Assembly: GCA_032433595.1 (NCBI GenBank)
Contig: JASWJB010000487.1
Location: 1-23,038 of the forward strand
Source of the DNA: Conoideocrella luteorostrata
Taxonomy: Eukaryota; Ascomycota; Sordariomycetes; Hypocreales; Clavicipitaceae
Length of the DNA: 23,038 nt
Reading direction: 5' to 3'
Part shown: positions 17,740 through 23,038 of the stretch, in pieces
Position numbering within the stretch: position 1 is the first letter of the stretch
Layout of the letters: every line of letters begins with the position of its first letter
The notes under the pieces: generated by a model
Databases searched by the model: none
Seen by the model: only the letters and a program-made list of their open reading frames with translations
Told to the model about the DNA's origin: nothing
Position numbers and translations under genes: made by a program

Positions 17740-18090
17740 AAGCAACTTTATCTCGCTAAATCTTGTTAATAAATTATAATTGCCTTAGACAATAAAACAT
17801 AAGCCTTACTAACTCTAAACTATAGATAGAGAATATATATTATATAATTAAGGAATAGTATCTAGGGAAACCACGCAACTTCCGCTAAATATAGCTAGTT
17901 AATAACACTACCTTACGCTAGATATCACGGAGATCTTATATTAGCAGGTAATATTAGGGATACCCTAGTTATAGGCAAGTAATCCCAGAGTTAACTAGAG
18001 AATAGGCTAACTTTAGTGGGATATACTAAGAAGCACATTAGTTAATAAGCAGTGGTTACTAAAGCACCCCTTAAATAATACGAAGAGAAA
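17740..18090 (+). pseudogene. chromovirus protease region, degraded
   Basis: In the Gag frame, NFISLNLVNKL, a stop-broken stretch, then LDITEILY and VILGIP match the C-terminal part of the Ty3/gypsy aspartic protease (flap region and the ILG segment). The catalytic DSG itself is not clearly readable and would lie just upstream of 17740. The frame changes by -1 between here and the reverse transcriptase. Confidence 0.65.
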
Positions 18091-18175
18091 GGTCCTATAA
18101 GTCTATATTATAACAAAGGAGCCTAAAGCTATATATAATTAAGTAATTCCTAACGAATACTAATAGTATAGCAAA

Positions 18176-19520
18176 CTATTTAGCTTAGAGCTAGAAACAG
18201 GATTACTAGAGCATAGCTATTAGGACTATAAGATTACCCTTTAGCCCGGAAAAGAACCTAGATCTCTTAAGATATATCCACTAAATAAAACGCAATAAAA
18301 AGCGTTAAATAACTACCTTAAAGAGAATCTTAGTAAAGGATACATAAGACTATTAACATTACTAGTAGGATTTCTAATCCTATTTATACTAAAGAAGAAC
18401 AAGAAGTTACGCCTATGCGTAAACTATAAATAACTTAACGTAATTACTATTAAAAATCAATATTTACTACCACTTATATTAGAACTATAAGACAAACTAC
18501 ACAAAGCAGAATAGTTTATAACACTTAACCTAAAAGGAGCCTATAACTTAATAAGGATTAAGGAAGGGGAAGAATAAAAAATAGTATTTTGCACATAAAA
18601 AGGACTTTATAAATACCTAGTTATGCCATTTAGATTAACTAATACACTAGTAACCTTCTAAGCTATAATTAACCACGTCTTATAAGAATTCCTAGATAAG
18701 TTTGTTGTAATATATCTTAATAATATCTTAATCTTCTTAAAGACACTTAAAGAACATAAGAAATATATACATTAAATACTTAAAACGCTTTAAGACAATA
18801 AATTATTAGTTAAAGCAGAAAAATGCGAATTTCACTAGAAACTTATAAAGTTTCTAGGATATTAGTTATCCCTAGGATAAATTAAGATAAACCTAGACAA
18901 AACAAAAATAATCTAAGAATAGCCCTTACTAAAGAACGTTAAGGATATTAAAGTATTTATTAGCTTTATTAATTTTTATTAATGCTTTATTAGTAACTTT
19001 AAAGGTTTAGCCTTTAGCTTAACTAATATAACCTAAAAAAACAAAGTATTTTAATAGATAAATGCTAAAGAAAAAGCATTTCAAGAAATTAAGAAGAAGA
19101 TTCTTAAGGACTTAATATTAGTACTAGTAAATCCTAACTAATTATTTAAAGTTAAAATAAATGCCTTAGATTATACACTAGGAGGATAATTAGGATAAAG
19201 AGATAATAAAGGAAGACTATATTTAGTAGCTTTTTACTTAAAGAAGCTTAATAAACCGTAACTAAACTACGTAATCCTAGATAAGGAGCTAATAGTAATT
19301 ATTAAAGCATTTAAGGAATAAAAACACTACCTAAGTGGTATAACACATAAAGTTAAGGTATATATAGATCATAAGAACCTAACTTTATTTATAATAACAA
19401 AAGACTTAAATAAACAATAGATTAAATAGTATAAATTCTTAATAGAATTTAACTTTAAAATTATTTATTAAAAAGGAAGTAAGAACGGTAGGGCAGACAC
19501 ACTTAGCTAAAGAGAAAACC
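18176..19520 (+). pseudogene. chromovirus reverse transcriptase and RNase H, degraded
   Basis: In the frame of 18176: LFSLELETGLLEHSY, KLRLCVNYK, LVMPFRLTNTPVTF and then FVVIYLNNILIF at 18701-18736, the YxDD box with both Asp changed to Asn by G-to-A. RNase H follows: FKVKINALDYTLGG (19145-19186, first catalytic Asp now Asn), VYIDHKNLTLF and GRADTLS. Stops replace Gln and Trp throughout. Both active sites are lost. Confidence 0.93.
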
Positions 19521-19739
19521 TTAAACTAAACAAGTAGGTTAGTTCCGTAAATATATTAAGAATAACTAAAGAAGGAACGCTTAAACTAGGAACTAAAGAG
19601 CTAAACGCTACCTAGCAGGAACAATCTCTTAACGCTACATAGGAAGTATAACTAACTAAAGCATAGAAAAGAAAGATTATATAAGCACAGAAAAACAATA
19701 GACTCTTAACTAATTAGATAAAAATTATAGGAATAGGCT

Positions 19740-20560
19740 ATAATAAAGAATATATTACCTATAATAGAAAAATATATATTCCTAAATCGCTATAAAAAGA
19801 TCTTATTAAGGAAATACATAAACATAAGCTTTATAGACACTAGGGAATGTATAAAACACTCTCACGAATTAAAAAAACCTATGATTTTCTAGCACTATAA
19901 AACAAGGTATAATAGATTATAAGCGAATATAATATATATAATAAAGCAAAGGCGAAATAATATACGCTATATAGTAAACTATAACCTATATTACCACTAG
20001 AAAAGGCTTAGAATATAATCACGCTAGATTAAATTATTAAACTACTAGAATTAGAAGAACTAATAACACGCGCTAAATATAATAGTATACTAGTTATTAC
20101 AGATAAACTCACTAAATATATATACTTTTTACTATACAGAGAAGCAAGCATAGCTACAGATTTCGCATATACCTTTATATAGATAATTATTAATTAATAT
20201 AGTATGCTAAAGAAAGTTATATTTAATTAAGACAAACTTCTTACGTTAAAGTTTTAGAAAAGCCTTATAGAATAAACAGGAATATAACACTTTATGTTAA
20301 CTATATTTTACCTATAGATAGATAGATAAACTAAAAGACTAAATTAAACACTTAAATAGTACTTACAAAGCTATGTTAATAAAGAATAGAACAATTGGGT
20401 ATAACTATTACCTATAGCACAATAGGTATACAATAGCTTAGATAATAAGTTAATAAGACTCTCACTATTTAAAGCTAACTATAGGTATAACCCTATAATA
20501 TAGGAAATTAAGAATAATACAATAAACGCACCTAAAGCTACAATTTTAGTAGAAAAACTC
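19740..20560 (+). pseudogene. chromovirus integrase, degraded
   Basis: Same frame as the reverse transcriptase. YIPKSL..DLIKEIHKHKLYRH.GMYKT is the HHCC zinc-binding domain (19786-19860). The catalytic core keeps the first Asp in VITDKLTK (about 20095-20118) and the second in a QDK-type segment near 20230. The Glu of the DD35E set is Lys (AAA at 20333-20335), followed by the family-typical LN.TLK.YL stretch with stops in place of Gln. Confidence 0.9.
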
Positions 20561-20902
20561 ACGAAACTACACAAAGAATTGCAATAAAAATAGATATTTT
20601 TGCAAGAATAAATAAAATACTACTATAATAAGAAAAGATTATTAACGCTAACTTTAGAAGAGAGAGATAAAGTATACCTTTCACAAAGAAACCTTAAAAC
20701 AATAAGACTAAATAAAAAACTTAACTAAAAATACATTAGACTATTTAGAATTATTAAGAAAATATTAATAGTTAATTTTAAACTAATACTACCAAAAGGA
20801 TTAATAAAACATCCTATATTCCACGTATTATTGCTAGAACCTACACCTAAAAACACTAAAATTAATGCTAATACAGAACTCGCTAATAAACAAGAATACA
20901 AA

Positions 20903-21035
20903 ATTAAGGTAATCCTAGGACACTAAAGACATAGGTTAGGAATACAATATTTAGTTAAATAGAAAGGATATAGCTATACTAAAAACACTTAGGAACCTAA
21001 GAGACACCTCATAAATATAAAGGAACTAATAGAGT
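20903..21035 (+). pseudogene. chromodomain at the integrase C-terminus
   Basis: IKVILGH, RHRLGIQYLVK, KGYSYTKNT and EPKRHLINIKELIE in one frame reproduce the chromodomain pattern YLVKWKGY...TWEP; both Trp codons of the pattern are TAG. Its presence identifies the element as a chromovirus rather than another Ty3/gypsy lineage. Chromodomains bind methylated H3 tails and steer integration. Confidence 0.93.
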
Positions 21036-21675
21036 AATACTATTAGCAAAAGCAAAAGGGGTAGCACCTAGTGCCTCCTAGTCTACTTTATTAAAACCTT
21101 CCCAAGGGAAGTTAGGTATAGCTACTTACTAGCCTTTTAATGCCTCTAGATTATCTAACGTGGATAACTCTTAACGAAGCATCTAAGACTAGGTTTTAGA
21201 GTACTAATTAATTTAGGAAGAAATATTAATCTCTTCCTATTAAGCCTTCGCTAAGGCAGTATAAGCAGCAGCAGCAGCAGTAGCTAAATAACTAACCTCT
21301 TAATGCTTTAGTTACGCATTAGTGCATAAGTGTTCTTTTTGAGATTTAATTGCATTAAACTCTTTAATAGAAAAATTTCTATTGCACTTAATATTTCGCT
21401 TTATGCATAAAGAGCACTTTGTATAACCCTTTAACACAAAATAAAGCATATTGCTTTATTAACAAGGAGTATATTAGCCTATGTTAAGTAACTAAATCCC
21501 TACTACTTTAATATAGATTATAGTGTCTCTCTAATAGTGTGTAAAAGTATAGTGCTATTTAGAGATTTAATTAAATATAATAGAACTCTATAAGGAAAAA
21601 CAAGGGAAAAAGGATAAGTAACTCACTAGAGTAAACGTAATAGCCTATTTAAAGACCTTTAAGGACAAAGGTATA

Positions 21676-21690
21676 GAAGAAGGGGGATAA
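21676..21690 (+). other. polypurine tract
   Basis: GAAGAAGGGGGATAA directly abuts the right LTR and would prime plus-strand DNA synthesis. The matching primer-binding site just after 15623 is not recognisable because the sequence is heavily mutated there. Confidence 0.75.
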
Positions 21691-22143
21691 TATTACGAAC
21701 TAATAGCAAGGCACCTAGACTAAGAAACATTAGTTAAATAATAAGTATCTAAGGTAAAACACAACAAGCACTATGCTGTTACTATAGAGTAGGTCACGTG
21801 CGTAACCACATAACTATGCAAGGCGCTCTGTAAGATTAGTAGTAATCCCAGAGATCCTACAGAGCAGCATAGAGCACATAGATCACTATAATTAAAAGGG
21901 AATTGTATAAGGATTAGAACATTATATATAGGACAGTTATTACCAGATAGTTAGCACCTAGATCCTCATAGATTAATCTAAGTAATCACTTTCAGAAGCG
22001 ATTAAGAGAACTCTCCTAATGGATACCGAACACTGCTTGTATTATTGTAATATTATCACTTATAACCTCTCTTACTTTATTCAAGCAACAGACACTACTG
22101 TCATCACTATCTACTTACTATAGTAAATAGCCCGACCGTTACA
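21691..22143 (+). repeat. right LTR of the chromovirus
   Basis: Begins TATTACGAAC (TG changed to TA by RIP) and ends CCCGACCGTTACA with intact CA. Compared with the left LTR, its first third is the more mutated and its last half the better preserved. The GGTCACGTGCGTAACCACA box (21792-21810) is intact here too. Confidence 0.95.
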
Positions 22144-23038
22144 TATACTAAGTAATAAGAGTACTTTATAAGGGCATAAGAGGTAATTTTTAATAGTGTT
22201 AAGAAGTAATTTACTTAGTATTTAAGCTAAAAGTATACTATCCTAGAATAAATAAATTCTTTAGTAAATTCTATATAGGTTAAGAAGCCTATATAAGTAA
22301 TAAAGCTTACTAGAGAATATTAGTAAATTTTATTAAATTATAGCTTTTTAAGGTAATTAAAATTCTTAACTTAAATCTTACAATAAGAAACCTTTTTATT
22401 ATAAAGTGCTTGTTTTTAGCTACTAAAGGTTATTAATAGTTATTAGTTATATAATATTACTAAGAAAATAAATAAGTAAAATATTATTTTTTTAGAGAAT
22501 TATAGAGAAGCTACTTAGTAACTAATAAGCTTATATTATATAATTCCACTAAACCTAGCTACTAATTAGCTTAAAAATACTAGGAATTTTAAGGAATTTA
22601 AGGCTAGCTTACTATAGCTAATAGTAAAATTTAATTATTTTAATAAAACTTATAAATAGTTTATTAATAGCATTATAACTATATTATAAGTATAAGTAAA
22701 TTTTACCCTATAAGAATAATAAGAAAAATTAAAGATAAAGCGTAAAGGTATATTTATTATAAATAACTAAGAATATAACTTAAACACTAATAAAAAACCT
22801 TATTACTTTATTATATATAGTTAGAAAAGAAAGAATTTATTTAGGAATTTAAGTATTAAGAAAAGGCTTATTAACTTATTAAAACCCTCTAAGGAATATA
22901 AGGTATATACCTGTTAAAGCTAGAATAAAGAGCACTCACGCTATAAGAAATTTATTTCCTTATAAAAGCGTACGCTATAACTATCTATATAATATAGTAT
23001 ATAATATAAATTATATACTATAAAATAGAGAAAAATTC
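22144..23038. repeat. older RIP-degraded repeat, right part
   Basis: Begins with the TATAC duplicate and continues as AT-rich sequence to the window end. One plus-strand frame gives coding-like but stop-ridden text near 22770-22990 (for example TNKKPYYFIIYS and LINLLKPSKEYKVYTC), which suggests an old retroelement protein-coding region. I cannot assign it to a family. It is the continuation of 14770-15170. Confidence 0.6.

Larger units (their letters stand above)
15171..22143 (+). mobile_element. RIP-inactivated Ty3/gypsy chromovirus, full length
   Basis: 6973 bp with two 453-bp LTRs (15171-15623, 21691-22143) and a perfect 5-bp target duplication TATAC. The internal region reads, left to right, Gag with a CCHC knuckle, protease, reverse transcriptase, RNase H, integrase and a C-terminal chromodomain, the order of Ty3/gypsy chromoviruses. 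Stops are nearly all TAA/TAG where CAA, CAG or TGG is expected; Asp-to-Asn, Cys-to-Tyr, His-to-Tyr and Glu-to-Lys changes are frequent. This is C-to-T on both strands, mostly at CpA, the mark of RIP. No frame is open for more than a few dozen codons, so the element is dead. Chromodomains of this group guide insertion into heterochromatin, which fits its position inside older RIP-degraded DNA. Confidence 0.96.

Noticed and set aside
1..23038. tRNA, rRNA or other structured RNA genes
   Set aside because: No cloverleaf-like or rRNA-like sequence was noticed by eye. A covariance-model scan would be needed to exclude small RNAs.

Overview
The window is filamentous ascomycete (Pezizomycotina) nuclear DNA. 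The evidence is short GT-AG introns with fungal branch sites, a fungal-type SNF7 gene, an SRPK-like kinase and an aminoglycoside-phosphotransferase (APH)-fold gene of the kind expanded in moulds, and a 7-kb LTR retrotransposon carrying the C-to-T/G-to-A scars of repeat-induced point mutation (RIP). An affinity with Eurotiomycetes is possible but not proven. It reads as a repeat-eroded accessory or subtelomere-like segment with only two genes that look largely coding.

Layout. 1-4640: two copies of a composite satellite module (76-80-bp array, trinucleotide tract, CA-rich segment, conserved tail) flank a ruined histone H3 gene. That gene has a lost start, an internal deletion, stops, a frameshift and a solo LTR inserted near its last codons; other solo LTRs of a second family sit on each side. 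A 119-bp foldback MITE lies at the edge of the second module. 5394-6265 (minus): an ESCRT-III SNF7/VPS32 gene with three introns, complete except for an in-frame TAG at codon 5. 6796-7526 (plus): an unrecognised two-exon gene of 223 residues, divergent from SNF7. 7527-10110: no convincing gene, but a 17-bp minisatellite, scattered TACGGAGTA palindromes and the promoter-like 5' end of a broken gene. 10115-10780 (minus): a secreted-protein pseudogene with three stops. 10877-12128: an LTR fragment and two solo LTRs with perfect 5-bp target duplications. 12191-13799 (minus): an SRPK-like kinase pseudogene with five recognisable coding segments, three single-base frameshifts and loss of the catalytic HxD aspartate. 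14010-14519 (plus): the C-terminal half of an APH-family gene. 14522-14760: a solo LTR.

14761-23038 is extremely AT-rich. A complete Ty3/gypsy chromovirus (15171-22143; LTRs of 453 bp each, target duplication TATAC) lies inside an older AT-rich repeat. Gag zinc knuckle, protease, reverse transcriptase, RNase H, integrase and chromodomain are all readable but riddled with CAA/CAG-to-TAA/TAG stops. The outer edges of the two LTRs are less mutated than their inner parts.

I see no new multi-gene system. The observations I consider most worth checking are the RIP gradient across the LTRs, the layered destruction of the H3 gene, the lone nonsense codon in SNF7, the 66-nt intron in SNF7 that can be retained in frame, and a GTCACGTG box shared by unrelated LTR families and spared by RIP.
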